The position numbers and the translations under genes are program-made. A stretch of DNA of 64,000 bases from the IMG/VR virus record IMGVR_UViG_3300035670_000014, positions 62,001-126,000 of that record. One strand, written 5' to 3'. The notes under the pieces are model-generated. The model was not told the origin of the DNA. It saw only the letters and a list, made by a program, of their open reading frames with translations, and did no database searches. Below are positions 17,122 through 24,932 of this stretch, one piece after another (the first letter of the stretch is position 1; each line of letters opens with the position of its first letter). Source of the DNA: a virus.

Positions 17122-19119
17122 CTAAAACTTAACAACGCATCCAGTAGAGTCGCAGTACTTCTCTCCTACTCCCTCTTCGTTAGAAGACAGAGTCATACTA
17201 GAAGTATCAGTAATAGATGCAAGCATCTCATTATACTTAGCTTCATCTATTGCCTCATATGGAGCCTGGATGTAACCAGTCTCAGAAAGCTTTAAGAAAG
17301 AAATAGTTTTAAGCTCGGAGTCGAAAGCTTCGAGGACAGGCTTAATTTGATTTGCTTCATCTTCCTTAAATGTTACAGTTACACTGACTGAGTTATCAGC
17401 CCAATACTTCTGCAGGTCAGCGCAAAGCTTTACCTGCTCCCATATGGTTACATCAAACTTAGTCTTGGTAAAGTACTTTTCCTTAACAGGAAAAGATACA
17501 ACCATTGCATTAGAACCGTAAGCATCAGGCTCAACATGATAGCCCATCTGGATAAAGTCCTGAACCATGGGATTATCATTAGCAAATCTAATCCGGCGAA
17601 TATAGTACTCACTCTCTGGATAGTGCATACCAGGTGTAGCACCTGCAAGCAAGCTTACAGAACCAGAAGGCTTCACCGTTGTGAGCTTCTTGCTCCTTGG
17701 AATACAGAGCCAATCTGAGTAGGACTCATCCCAAGACTTGATTAAGCTATACAAGTATGATGAATTGTCCATAAACTTTCTATAGCCAAACTTGGCAATG
17801 GCCTGAGTTATTCCTGACTGGCTGATTCCGAGTCTTCTGTTCTTTAGCATTACAGCATTGGTCTTGGGCCAATGAGTATTGGTCAAAGTAACAGACTTGT
17901 TGTAAAGGTAAGCAAGCTTACCTATAGATACAAGCTCCTCAATAGAATCAAGATGAGCAGGGAATATTTCTACAAGGTTACAGAGCTCTCTGTTCTCAAG
18001 AGTAATCTCTGCACAAGGATTTACGCCTTTAACTTTGACATCAAAGTTTCCTTTGCCATCTAAAGTACGGCCGTAATGTCTTGAGTTATCAAGCCAGTGA
18101 AATCCAGGTTCGCCATTGATAACACACTGCTGAGATAGTTCAGAGTAATCCATACCCGGTGTAGCAGTAACAGTATTGTTACTATTCCAGCGCCAAGCAT
18201 AAAGTTTCTCTTGATCATTCTTAAGCAAAGTAAACACCTTATCTTCTGGATCGCCAATAGCAATTGCAGCAGAACGTCTTACGTTACCAGCAACAACACA
18301 TCGACCAATAACATTCTGTGTATCCACGATAAGTTCAGAGTCAATAAGCTGACCTACTTTAGCGTTCCATAATTGACGTATAGTCGTGTGTAAAAGCTTT
18401 AAAGGCTCAGGGCCAGAGGATGTACCTCCAAAGCGAACAATAGCACATCCAGCATCTCTAAGCAAGCTATAGTCAAAGACTACCGTAGCAGTACCATCAA
18501 TATAAGAATTAACCAAATGCTTAACTGATTCAGCCCAGCCTTCTCTGGAATCAGGAATAGTGTAAACAAATGTTTCATTAGGATTAGGAGCCTTAACGTG
18601 TAGGCGTCCAGCACCTAAAGTGTCGTAACCTACACCAATGCCAAGCATAAGGGCATCCATAATCCATTCAAAGATTTCACCTTTGTCTGTTTCAATTGTC
18701 TCAGTAGAAATAAAAGAACAATTATAAAGAGCAGCACCAGTACGCTCCATAACATACCGAGTTCCCATCATCCATAAGCCTCTACCTGGAGGTAGAAACT
18801 TAAAGTTGAACATGGCATCGTACATAGCTTCAGCAGTAGCGTTAGCTTTAGATTCTATCCATGGAAGTCCTGCATTTTTACAGTGATCTTTCTGTATAGA
18901 GAATACACCATTAACTACACGCTGAATGCACTCATGCCATTCTTCTGTCCTTTGTGGATCAAAGGATTCATGCCTCTCTTGCATCCGTCGAGAGTAAGTT
19001 CTCTTGAATGTAATGTATCCTACAGGGCCCCAGTCAATAGACCGGGTAGCATAAGAGTCTACAAAGTCTTGATTAAGTTGAAAGCTAAGATGGGGAAAGT
19101 AGTTAATTTCTTGATGCAT
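17122..19119 (-). CDS. nrdJ: Adenosylcobalamin-dependent (class II) ribonucleotide reductase
   Basis: 665 residues, close to the monomeric RTPR type. Recognisable blocks include ALYNCSFISTE (N-side redox Cys), GRCVVAGNVRRSA, VNPCAEITLENRELCNLVE (thiyl-radical Cys, catalytic Glu and second redox Cys), TVKPSGSVSLLAG and the C-terminal shuttle pair YCDSTGCVV. It reduces ribonucleotides to deoxyribonucleotides without oxygen dependence and needs host or environmental B12. It has its own upstream promoter candidate but no B12-box, so no cobalamin riboswitch is visible. Functionally it links with ThyX and the phage polymerase. Confidence 0.93.
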   Translation of the reverse strand: MHQEINYFPHLSFQLNQDFVDSYATRSIDWGPVGYITFKRTYSRRMQERHESFDPQRTEEWHECIQRVVNGVFSIQKDHCKNAGLPWIESKANATAEAMYDAMFNFKFLPPGRGLWMMGTRYVMERTGAALYNCSFISTETIETDKGEIFEWIMDALMLGIGVGYDTLGAGRLHVKAPNPNETFVYTIPDSREGWAESVKHLVNSYIDGTATVVFDYSLLRDAGCAIVRFGGTSSGPEPLKLLHTTIRQLWNAKVGQLIDSELIVDTQNVIGRCVVAGNVRRSAAIAIGDPEDKVFTLLKNDQEKLYAWRWNSNNTVTATPGMDYSELSQQCVINGEPGFHWLDNSRHYGRTLDGKGNFDVKVKGVNPCAEITLENRELCNLVEIFPAHLDSIEELVSIGKLAYLYNKSVTLTNTHWPKTNAVMLKNRRLGISQSGITQAIAKFGYRKFMDNSSYLYSLIKSWDESYSDWLCIPRSKKLTTVKPSGSVSLLAGATPGMHYPESEYYIRRIRFANDNPMVQDFIQMGYHVEPDAYGSNAMVVSFPVKEKYFTKTKFDVTIWEQVKLCADLQKYWADNSVSVTVTFKEDEANQIKPVLEAFDSELKTISFLKLSETGYIQAPYEAIDEAKYNEMLASITDTSSMTLSSNEEGVGEKYCDSTGCVVKF

Positions 19120-19148
19120 ATATATAGAGGGGTTAAGGGGGTTATAAG

Positions 19149-19177
19149 ATTATATCAACCTTCCCTTTGAGGTTAAA
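19149..19177 (-). promoter_or_regulatory. Promoter candidate for nrdJ
   Basis: Minus strand TTTAAC, 17-nt spacer, TATAAT (TATAAT at 19149-19154, -35-like hexamer at 19172-19177). A small hairpin GCTCT..AGAGC lies just upstream at 19189-19208. The same layout occurs before the lipoprotein gene. Confidence 0.6.
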
Positions 19178-19188
19178 GAACTTATTAA

Positions 19189-19208
19189 GCTCTTTTACAA
19201 ATTAGAGC
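19189..19208 (-). repeat. Inverted repeat upstream of nrdJ promoter
   Basis: GCTCT pairs with AGAGC with a 10-nt AT-rich loop. A related hairpin is at 19744-19759. Both precede a TTTARC-N17-TATAAT promoter, so they may be operators or leftover duplicated upstream regions. Confidence 0.45.
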
Positions 19209-19261
19209 ATAAATTAAAGTTAATTAAAGTCAAAGACTTAGATAACTTAATAGATGCTTTA

Positions 19262-19301
19262 ACAAGTTAAGCGCCACACTTTTTATGTAGCGCCTAACTT
19301 G
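19262..19301 (-). terminator. Stem-loop after the lipoprotein gene
   Basis: On the minus strand AAGUUAGGCGC can pair with GCGCUUAACUU across a 15-nt loop (one G-U pair). It sits 30-70 nt past the lipoprotein stop and is followed by GTTAAAG rather than a clean U-run, so it is a possible terminator or processing hairpin. Confidence 0.5.
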
Positions 19302-19332
19302 CAAAGCAAAGACAGACTTGTAGTTTTAAAAA

Positions 19333-19638
19333 TTAGGCACCTGCTCCTGAACCTTCAGAAGCTGAACCTTCGGTAGCTGATCCCTCAGTAGGTGAACTTC
19401 CCTCTTCAGTAGGTGCTGAACCTTCTTCAGTGGAGCCTTCTTGGGTTGAACCTTCAGCATCTGGTTCAACAGGACCTGAGTCTTCACTTGTAGAATCCTC
19501 AACAACATCGACATCAGCAGCTACATCGGCATCAACAGGTGTGACTTCTTCCTCGTCTCCACCACAGGCAGCAAGATAAACTGATAGAACTAATAGAGCA
19601 AAGAACAAGGTAAAGATACGAAAAGAAAATGTATTCAC
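19333..19638 (-). CDS. Lipoprotein with EGS-repeat tail
   Basis: 101 residues. A hydrophobic signal peptide ends in a lipobox (VYLAAC, Cys about 25). The mature part is very acidic (GGDEEEVTP, ADVAADVDVVED) and then consists of degenerate EGS-T/A-P repeats (EGSTQEGSTEEGS, TEGSATEGSASEGSGAGA). It should be lipid-anchored to the host envelope as an extended, disordered polyanion. Phage lipoproteins often block superinfection at the receptor; here that is inference. Confidence 0.8.
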   Translation of the reverse strand: MNTFSFRIFTLFFALLVLSVYLAACGGDEEEVTPVDADVAADVDVVEDSTSEDSGPVEPDAEGSTQEGSTEEGSAPTEEGSSPTEGSATEGSASEGSGAGA

Positions 19639-19700
19639 GAAAAACTCCTAAGTTAGTAATTCGAGGGTAAAAGCACCCAAGAATATAAAGGTATTTATAT

Positions 19701-19729
19701 ATTATATCAATCTTTTATCTGAAGCTAAA
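19701..19729 (-). promoter_or_regulatory. Promoter candidate for the lipoprotein gene
   Basis: Minus strand TTTAGC, 17-nt spacer, TATAAT (TATAAT at 19701-19706; -35-like at 19724-19729). A hairpin CTCTTATATATTAGAG lies upstream at 19744-19759. The arrangement duplicates the nrdJ upstream region, including TTGATATAAT around the -10. Confidence 0.6.
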
Positions 19730-19797
19730 CAATTTACTAGATTCTCTTATATATTAGAGTATCTTAAGAAGATAAGCCATCTCAGTGTAGATTGCTG

Positions 19798-20823
19798 CTA
19801 TTTCCTGCCTCTTAAGCTAGAGACAAACAGTAATTCTTTATTCCTTAAATGGCTCACTTCTCCTACTACTTCTCCGCTAGGATTATAGATTCCAATTTGT
19901 GCGCCCACATAACGCTTGAAATCTTTTTCAATAACCATGAGGTCAGCGTCACGCTCTAGTAAGATTTGTTCAATCTGTTCGCGGCTTAAGTATCCTTCGT
20001 CATTGAAGGATACTACTAAATGGGGACACTTAGCAGAAGAAACAATATGACGTAAACCTGATTCAGCTTCACGTTTCCGATTAAAAATACTTGATCTCTC
20101 TCGAACATCAACGCGCTTACAGGCTATTCCATACACTTCCGGCTTGTCCCACAATACCAGAGATTCCCAAATATGGTAGTTTCCCAGGTAGTTGTGCTGG
20201 TTGTACGGTGGGTCAATATAGCAAATATCAGCATCGAGAGTGCCAACTATATCGAGTGCATCTCCCTGGTTGGCTTCTCCTTTTCCAGATGCAGCCCTAT
20301 TTAAAATATTTGGCAAGCGCAAATTGAGATCATTGTTTGACCTTGCTGCCCATTGCTTCAAGTAGGCCATCTGAACGCCAGTCGTCGAGTCGACACGGTC
20401 AGCTGCTTCCATGAGTGAAACGAGAACCACGGCTCTCAGTTCAGGTTCGAGTCCCATCTCCTCGATACGCTCACGAATAGCATCAATCCGTTCTCCATTT
20501 TTAGGTTGGAAGAATCTACTATTTTCGCAGAATGTTTCAGTGAAATATCCTGGACGGCCAGGTATTTGATTCAGTTCTGTAATAATTCTTAGTGCGTCGT
20601 CAGCACAATCTTCTCGATCTGCAACAACGTAGCACTGTGCCAACTCCTTTGCATATGCATTGAGGTCGTTTGAAATTACTCTATAACCTGCCCCCTTAGC
20701 AGCATGACCTACCCGACTAGTACCTGAGAATAGGTCGACGACCGTACCACTAGGAGTCAGCTGCTGAAAGGTTTCAATAATAGTTGGTAATAGGGTTCTT
20801 TTAGAACCTAGATACTTGATCAT
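19798..20823 (-). CDS. D12-class DNA N6-adenine methyltransferase
   Basis: 341 residues. Motif X-like KYLGSKRTLLP is at residues 3-13, the SAM-binding motif DLFSGTSRVGHA near 30, and catalytic DPPYNQHNY near 204. This is the Dam/D12 class. Its third-position GC looks higher than in the neighbouring genes, which hints at recent acquisition, perhaps from a bacterial restriction-modification system. No cognate restriction enzyme is adjacent, so it is more likely a protective or regulatory orphan methyltransferase. It is preceded by a good TTAGGAG ribosome site. Confidence 0.88.
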   Translation of the reverse strand: MIKYLGSKRTLLPTIIETFQQLTPSGTVVDLFSGTSRVGHAAKGAGYRVISNDLNAYAKELAQCYVVADREDCADDALRIITELNQIPGRPGYFTETFCENSRFFQPKNGERIDAIRERIEEMGLEPELRAVVLVSLMEAADRVDSTTGVQMAYLKQWAARSNNDLNLRLPNILNRAASGKGEANQGDALDIVGTLDADICYIDPPYNQHNYLGNYHIWESLVLWDKPEVYGIACKRVDVRERSSIFNRKREAESGLRHIVSSAKCPHLVVSFNDEGYLSREQIEQILLERDADLMVIEKDFKRYVGAQIGIYNPSGEVVGEVSHLRNKELLFVSSLRGRK

Positions 20824-20845
20824 AAGAAACTCCTAAGTTAATTAA

Positions 20846-20869
20846 TTTCTAGATCAAAGTATCTAGAAA
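20846..20869. repeat. Perfect inverted repeat before the methyltransferase
   Basis: TTTCTAGAT and ATCTAGAAA flank a 6-nt centre (24 bp in total) in the short gap between the upstream gene and the methyltransferase ribosome site. Position and symmetry fit an operator or a mRNA leader hairpin. Confidence 0.55.
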
Positions 20870-20892
20870 AATAAAAGTACTAATATAGTAAA

Positions 20893-21492
20893 TCAATCTT
20901 CTCTATGGGTAACAGGTGCATTCTTAAGCTCCTGGCCCACGGTATAAGAGAGAGTCTCTAGTGTTCTTCTTACAAAGGTAAGCCTTTCTCTTTTAGTTTG
21001 CCAGAAGAAAGTCAAATAATCTGCGAGCATTTTTTGATTATGTATCTCAGTATTCTCTGCTTCTATCTGGTACTTAAGCTCGTCATTACTTGGAGCCTTA
21101 GTACCAGACCTAGAAGACTTGAGTGCTCTGAATCTCTTAGAAGAGATGTCATCTAGCTCGCGAGACAGAGCAGAGCTAACCAAGGTAGATTCCTCAAACT
21201 TAAAGCTAGCATACTCGTAAAGAGAAGAGCATTTAGAGAGAAGCTCTTTAATGTCAGAAGAGTCTGGAGATTTAGGAATCTTAATAGCAAATATAGAATT
21301 CCATTCCTCCAGAGTCTTATTATCAATCTTAAGAAGTTTATAGTCATCAATCAAAGAAAGAACAGCCCTACGACTCCTAGCCATAGACTTAAAGAACTCG
21401 GCAGAGTTTCTTTTGCCGTCTTCCTCAATGGAAATAACCGGGACTTCTTCAGCTGGAGCTGCAACTGGACTGCTGTCAGTTTCTTGATCCAT
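20893..21492 (-). CDS. Hypothetical helical protein
   Basis: 199 residues, strongly charged and helical (ELDDISSKRFRALKSSRSG, LKYQIEAENTEIHNQKML) with coiled-coil potential. It starts with an acidic Pro-rich leader and has no membrane segment. No family recognised. It follows an intrinsic terminator after the SpoVG-domain gene, so it probably heads a new transcript. Confidence 0.72.
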   Translation of the reverse strand: MDQETDSSPVAAPAEEVPVISIEEDGKRNSAEFFKSMARSRRAVLSLIDDYKLLKIDNKTLEEWNSIFAIKIPKSPDSSDIKELLSKCSSLYEYASFKFEESTLVSSALSRELDDISSKRFRALKSSRSGTKAPSNDELKYQIEAENTEIHNQKMLADYLTFFWQTKRERLTFVRRTLETLSYTVGQELKNAPVTHRED

Positions 21493-21525
21493 TCCTATTC
21501 CCTTGCTTGTTGTGAGTTCTCAAAG

Positions 21526-21546
21526 AGAAAAGCCCCTAGCGGGGCC
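21526..21546 (-). terminator. Intrinsic terminator after the SpoVG-domain gene
   Basis: GCCCC TAGC GGGGC at 21532-21545. On the minus strand the hairpin is followed directly by TTTTCTC. It lies 9 nt after the stop at 21555. Confidence 0.85.
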
Positions 21547-21554
21547 CAGAACAA

Positions 21555-21995
21555 TTAGAATTGATCCATTTCGTCATCAATAATGTTCCAGGGGTCCTTT
21601 TCTTGCCCTTTCAGGGCGGGTGAGTTAATCTTAGCTGATGCCTTCTCTCTATATTCTTGAGGAATCTTAGAGTTAGATGGATTACTTTGAGGCCTTGGAG
21701 TCGAGGCAACAGAAGATCCAGAAACCTTTCGGTTATAGGCATCAAGTATTTGTCTTGAAAATTCAGGTCCTAGTTCCTCGCCTAGAACTTCTACGATGTT
21801 AACGTACTTGGTAGTACCATCGTTAGCCTGGTATGAGCGACTCGGGGCAGATACAAATGCATCGCCCTTCTTGCTCTTGATTATCTTGTAATCATTAACT
21901 TTAAGTAAGTTATTGAAAGTTACAGTAACCATACCAAGGATTGAAGAGTTTGACTTAGGAATGTAAACCTGAACATCTGTAATTTGTAATGACAT
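21555..21995 (-). CDS. SpoVG-domain nucleic-acid-binding protein
   Basis: 146 residues. The first 90 match the SpoVG pattern: LQITDVQVYIPKSNSSILG, VTVTFNNLLKVNDYKIIKSK, KGDAFVSAPSRSY and IVEVLGEELGPEFSRQILDAY. Bacterial SpoVG binds DNA and RNA; in this genome the acidic tail (DPWNIIDDEMDQF) is very like the C-terminus of an SSB, used to recruit replication proteins. I therefore favour a single-strand-binding or replication accessory role, as inference. Confidence 0.8.
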   Translation of the reverse strand: MSLQITDVQVYIPKSNSSILGMVTVTFNNLLKVNDYKIIKSKKGDAFVSAPSRSYQANDGTTKYVNIVEVLGEELGPEFSRQILDAYNRKVSGSSVASTPRPQSNPSNSKIPQEYREKASAKINSPALKGQEKDPWNIIDDEMDQF

Positions 21996-22004
21996 TTTTA
22001 TACC

Positions 22005-22346
22005 TTATGAATGTATTGTTAAATAACCTGAAGAGTGTAGAACACTCAATAGCGTTGGAAATGCTGATGCAAGCTCTATGCTAGGTATTAGCATGTCTTC
22101 TGCAAGTACCTCTATTGCATCATAGTGCTTAAGGCCTGACTTAAGCATTTGAATAATAATAGCCGATGAATGGCCTGAAAGGCTAGCTGCAAGGCTATAC
22201 TTATCCTTTAGGTCCGGTATAGAGTTTATTATTCCTTCAATGTTTTCTGCCTCTGAGTCATCCATAAACATATGAATGAACTGCTCCAAAGACATAGGAC
22301 CAAGGCCCGGTAAGTCTACTAATACTCTAAGTGGATTAATCTTCAT
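22005..22346 (-). CDS. Hypothetical protein
   Basis: 113 residues, hydrophobic-helical and soluble in appearance (GLGPMSLEQFIHMFMDDSE). No family recognised. It overlaps the upstream gene by 4 nt (ATGA) and lies before the SpoVG-domain gene. Confidence 0.7.
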   Translation of the reverse strand: MKINPLRVLVDLPGLGPMSLEQFIHMFMDDSEAENIEGIINSIPDLKDKYSLAASLSGHSSAIIIQMLKSGLKHYDAIEVLAEDMLIPSIELASAFPTLLSVLHSSGYLTIHS

Positions 22347-22861
22347 TTATTAACCTGATTGAGTAACCTGTAAGAAGGAATCTTAATCATATACTTCCTC
22401 AAGAAGTATGTAATCAAGCCAGGAGTATAGACAGGTATGAACTTCCTACCTGTACTAAATGATTCCTTATGTACCATGGAGTAGTTAGTTGCAAAATCTA
22501 AGAACCAACAATACTCAGGTAAATACTTAACATTAGAATAACTAATGTAAAGATTCCTACTTCCACTAACACCAATCCAACCAGACCAGATGTTAGAAAC
22601 GTCTGGATAGTAGTTGTTAAATTGATGAATTAAAGAATGCAAGTTACACTCTTGCTCTGGGACTTCTATATCCAAAGTAGAAGATTGGGGATGCTTCTTG
22701 TAGAAAAGAAAAGAATACATAAACATATTCATTCTTTCCAAGTCTAAAATATAAAGCTCAGTAGGGCGATAGTAAGAAACTATCAGTTCCCTGAGGAACT
22801 TTAAATTATTTAGCACAGAAGTAAAGTAGAACTTTATATATTTGTATATACTAGAATCCAT
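22343..22861 (-). CDS. Hypothetical aromatic-rich protein
   Basis: 172 residues, rich in Tyr, Phe and Leu, without clear membrane helices or motifs. The stop of the preceding gene (TAG at 22851) overlaps its start by 11 nt. Function unknown. Confidence 0.68.
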   Translation of the reverse strand: MDSSIYKYIKFYFTSVLNNLKFLRELIVSYYRPTELYILDLERMNMFMYSFLFYKKHPQSSTLDIEVPEQECNLHSLIHQFNNYYPDVSNIWSGWIGVSGSRNLYISYSNVKYLPEYCWFLDFATNYSMVHKESFSTGRKFIPVYTPGLITYFLRKYMIKIPSYRLLNQVNK

Positions 22862-23336
22862 ACCAACCTATAATTTGAGGAAGTGAAGATTTGCACAGCT
22901 CAATAAACACAAGCCACTCGCCATAAGAGAGTGGTAGCATTACTGAACTGGATGTAGCTTCATCACCAATCTTAAGAAGTCTTGATTGATAAAACTTAGA
23001 TGATGAATCATTATTTAATTGAATAGTAAGCTTCTTACCTGGCTTCTTAGCACCTGGGGTATTACCTCCAGGTACATGATAGAGGTTTAGATCGTTATTA
23101 AGTTTGTCTGCCTCTAGTAGAGATTGAATGTCAGCAATGCCTAGAGAAAACTTTATTTTCTTAGCATCTGACCAGTCATAAACCTTGTTATCCCAATCTT
23201 TACATGGAGCAAATTCCATATAGACCGCACCGCTTCTTGCATCCTTGTAACCTCCGTCCGTACCGGTCTTAAAAGGTATGAAAGATACTTGAAGTGCTCC
23301 GCTCTTTTTATAAGTTTGCCATTGCCCTCTAGCCAT
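22851..23336 (-). CDS. Hypothetical basic protein, possible ssDNA-binding fold
   Basis: 161 residues. Beta-rich sequence with KIKFSLGIADIQSLL and KKPGKKLTIQLNNDSSS is reminiscent of Whirly/PurA-like single-strand-binding proteins (beta sheet plus helix that ends in xxDIxxLL), and it lies close to the SpoVG-domain gene. The resemblance is weak and only a structure prediction would test it. Confidence 0.62.
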   Translation of the reverse strand: MARGQWQTYKKSGALQVSFIPFKTGTDGGYKDARSGAVYMEFAPCKDWDNKVYDWSDAKKIKFSLGIADIQSLLEADKLNNDLNLYHVPGGNTPGAKKPGKKLTIQLNNDSSSKFYQSRLLKIGDEATSSSVMLPLSYGEWLVFIELCKSSLPQIIGWYGF

Positions 23337-23628
23337 TTGTTCCTCTTTTGTAATTAATAAAGTTTCTTAAGGTTAATAAAGTTTGGAGAAGGTAGCTATG
23401 AATCATAGGACTTATTGCATCATGGCTTTCAGCCTTCTCTAGATAGCTAATAGTAGTATCTATATTTGTATAGTCAAGGTCTGTCAGTTCCCCCACGATA
23501 TATAAATTGTGAAAGATAAGAGAATATATTAGCTCATCAGACTTGATAGGCTGAGGCCAAGATTCAATTACTTTAAAAGTCGAGTCAGCCAAAGACTTGG
23601 CTAGCTCAGGAAAAACAATTTTAGACAT
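23329..23628 (-). CDS. Hypothetical protein
   Basis: 99 residues, mostly helical with few charged clusters. It overlaps the next gene by 8 nt. No recognised domain. Confidence 0.68.
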   Translation of the reverse strand: MSKIVFPELAKSLADSTFKVIESWPQPIKSDELIYSLIFHNLYIVGELTDLDYTNIDTTISYLEKAESHDAISPMIHSYLLQTLLTLRNFINYKRGTNG

Positions 23629-23640
23629 TAGTTAATTTTG

Positions 23641-24024
23641 TTAATTTTTGTTTATGAAGTCCAAGATAGATTTGGACATTTTTTGTTTGAGATCCTCCAC
23701 CATTGAAGGATGAACAAGGGAGAAGAAGAAGTTACCCTGTTCAAAGTCTATTGTAACATAGTTAGTGCCATCCTCATCAAGGCACTTTACTTTAAATAAA
23801 GTTACAGGCAAGCATTTCAGTATGGACATGATGTCTGGATTGGGAGAAGACATGACGGCCATTAGAGTTTCTTTAGTTCCCATCCCGAAGGTAATACCTT
23901 CTTTATCGGAAGTGGGAAGAAAGAAAGGTCTGACTTCATAAGAAGCAGGACCTAAAGAAATGTTAACTGACTTTAATTTCAGCAGTTGTTTAAAAGGTGC
24001 ATTTGAGACTTTATGTTTCTCCAT
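23641..24024 (-). CDS. Hypothetical protein
   Basis: 127 residues beginning MEKHKVSNAPFKQLL, beta-rich in the middle (VNISLGPASYEVRPF) and helical at the end. It overlaps the upstream gene by 46 nt, so the start may lie further in. No recognised domain. Confidence 0.65.
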   Translation of the reverse strand: MEKHKVSNAPFKQLLKLKSVNISLGPASYEVRPFFLPTSDKEGITFGMGTKETLMAVMSSPNPDIMSILKCLPVTLFKVKCLDEDGTNYVTIDFEQGNFFFSLVHPSMVEDLKQKMSKSILDFINKN

Positions 24025-24599
24025 CTATCCTCGGCAGTTTCATTTATCTTTTGTGTAAATAGATTAGTAGAAAAATACTGGAAGTATAAATCTAATCTAT
24101 ATGAAATCTGATAGCTCACGTTTAGGAATTCATCCTCTTCAAGATCAAGGAAGGAATCAATCAAAACGGGCTCATCAATAAAAGGATAAATAGAAGCAAG
24201 TGACTTAACAATCCTGCTAGCTAAGAAGAATAGATAGTCAGAATTGTAATCGCTCTCAAAGTCTGATTTAATAATTGGAAAATCATAAAACTCAGACAAG
24301 CCAGAGCAAGACAACCTAAGAACAAGAGTATCTTCTGTAACTCTAGCCACAAGAGAATAGCTAAAGTCAGATGGATAACTACTGATTGAAGATAAAGAGT
24401 TCTCGCCAACCTTTAAGGTTTCGATAACTTGACTATCTGGAGGAGAAGGCAAGACCTCCTGTTTAAGTGCAGGAGGCTCTGCCTTAATGTAAGGTTTCAT
24501 TTTAAATTCAGGCTTAGGCTTTAGTAGCCTATTTAGAATCTTATTAAGCAAATAGACCTCAATCGTACATACAAGCGACAAAGCCACCAAGCCAAGCAA
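23979..24599 (-). CDS. Hypothetical protein with N-terminal membrane segment
   Basis: 206 residues. The first 20 are hydrophobic (GLVALSLVCTIEVYLLNKI), followed by Lys/Pro linker and an acidic helical domain. Probably membrane-tethered with the bulk in the cytoplasm. The start overlaps the upstream stop by 41 nt. Function unknown. Confidence 0.65.
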   Translation of the reverse strand: MLGLVALSLVCTIEVYLLNKILNRLLKPKPEFKMKPYIKAEPPALKQEVLPSPPDSQVIETLKVGENSLSSISSYPSDFSYSLVARVTEDTLVLRLSCSGLSEFYDFPIIKSDFESDYNSDYLFFLASRIVKSLASIYPFIDEPVLIDSFLDLEEDEFLNVSYQISYRLDLYFQYFSTNLFTQKINETAEDRWRNIKSQMHLLNNC

Positions 24600-24924
24600 T
24601 AACTTCAGTAATACTTGTCATGGCAACCCGAGTAGGAGCATCAGGGTCAGGCAAGGGAAGAGAAACATTGTTAGATGTTCTAAGATAGAATTTTGTTTGA
24701 GTATAGGAGTGATCTTCCCCTGAAGTAAGGGGGACAACTACATCCAACCTAATTCCATTTGAATTATAAGGAGAGGGGAAAGAGCCAGAATATGTTATCT
24801 GGCGAGATACATTGGTTACAGCCTTCCATCCCAGTGCAGGCATGGCCAAGACGAAAGCATCAAGATTATCTTTTACTTCTCCAACTTCGGCCGCAGAAAG
24901 AGAAAGAACAGTTGCATCACTCAT
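24559..24924 (-). CDS. Hypothetical protein
   Basis: 121 residues, beta-rich (RQITYSGSFPSPY, RLDVVVPLTSGEDH, TKFYLRTSNNVSLPLPD). It starts 9 nt after ThyX. No recognised family; may be a small beta-sandwich. Confidence 0.68.
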   Translation of the reverse strand: MSDATVLSLSAAEVGEVKDNLDAFVLAMPALGWKAVTNVSRQITYSGSFPSPYNSNGIRLDVVVPLTSGEDHSYTQTKFYLRTSNNVSLPLPDPDAPTRVAMTSITEVIAWLGGFVACMYD

Positions 24925-24932
24925 ATTAACCT

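Noticed and set aside
19120-19332. Possible cobalamin riboswitch upstream of nrdJ
   Set aside because: The region contains a promoter and hairpin but no B12-box-like sequence or the long conserved core.
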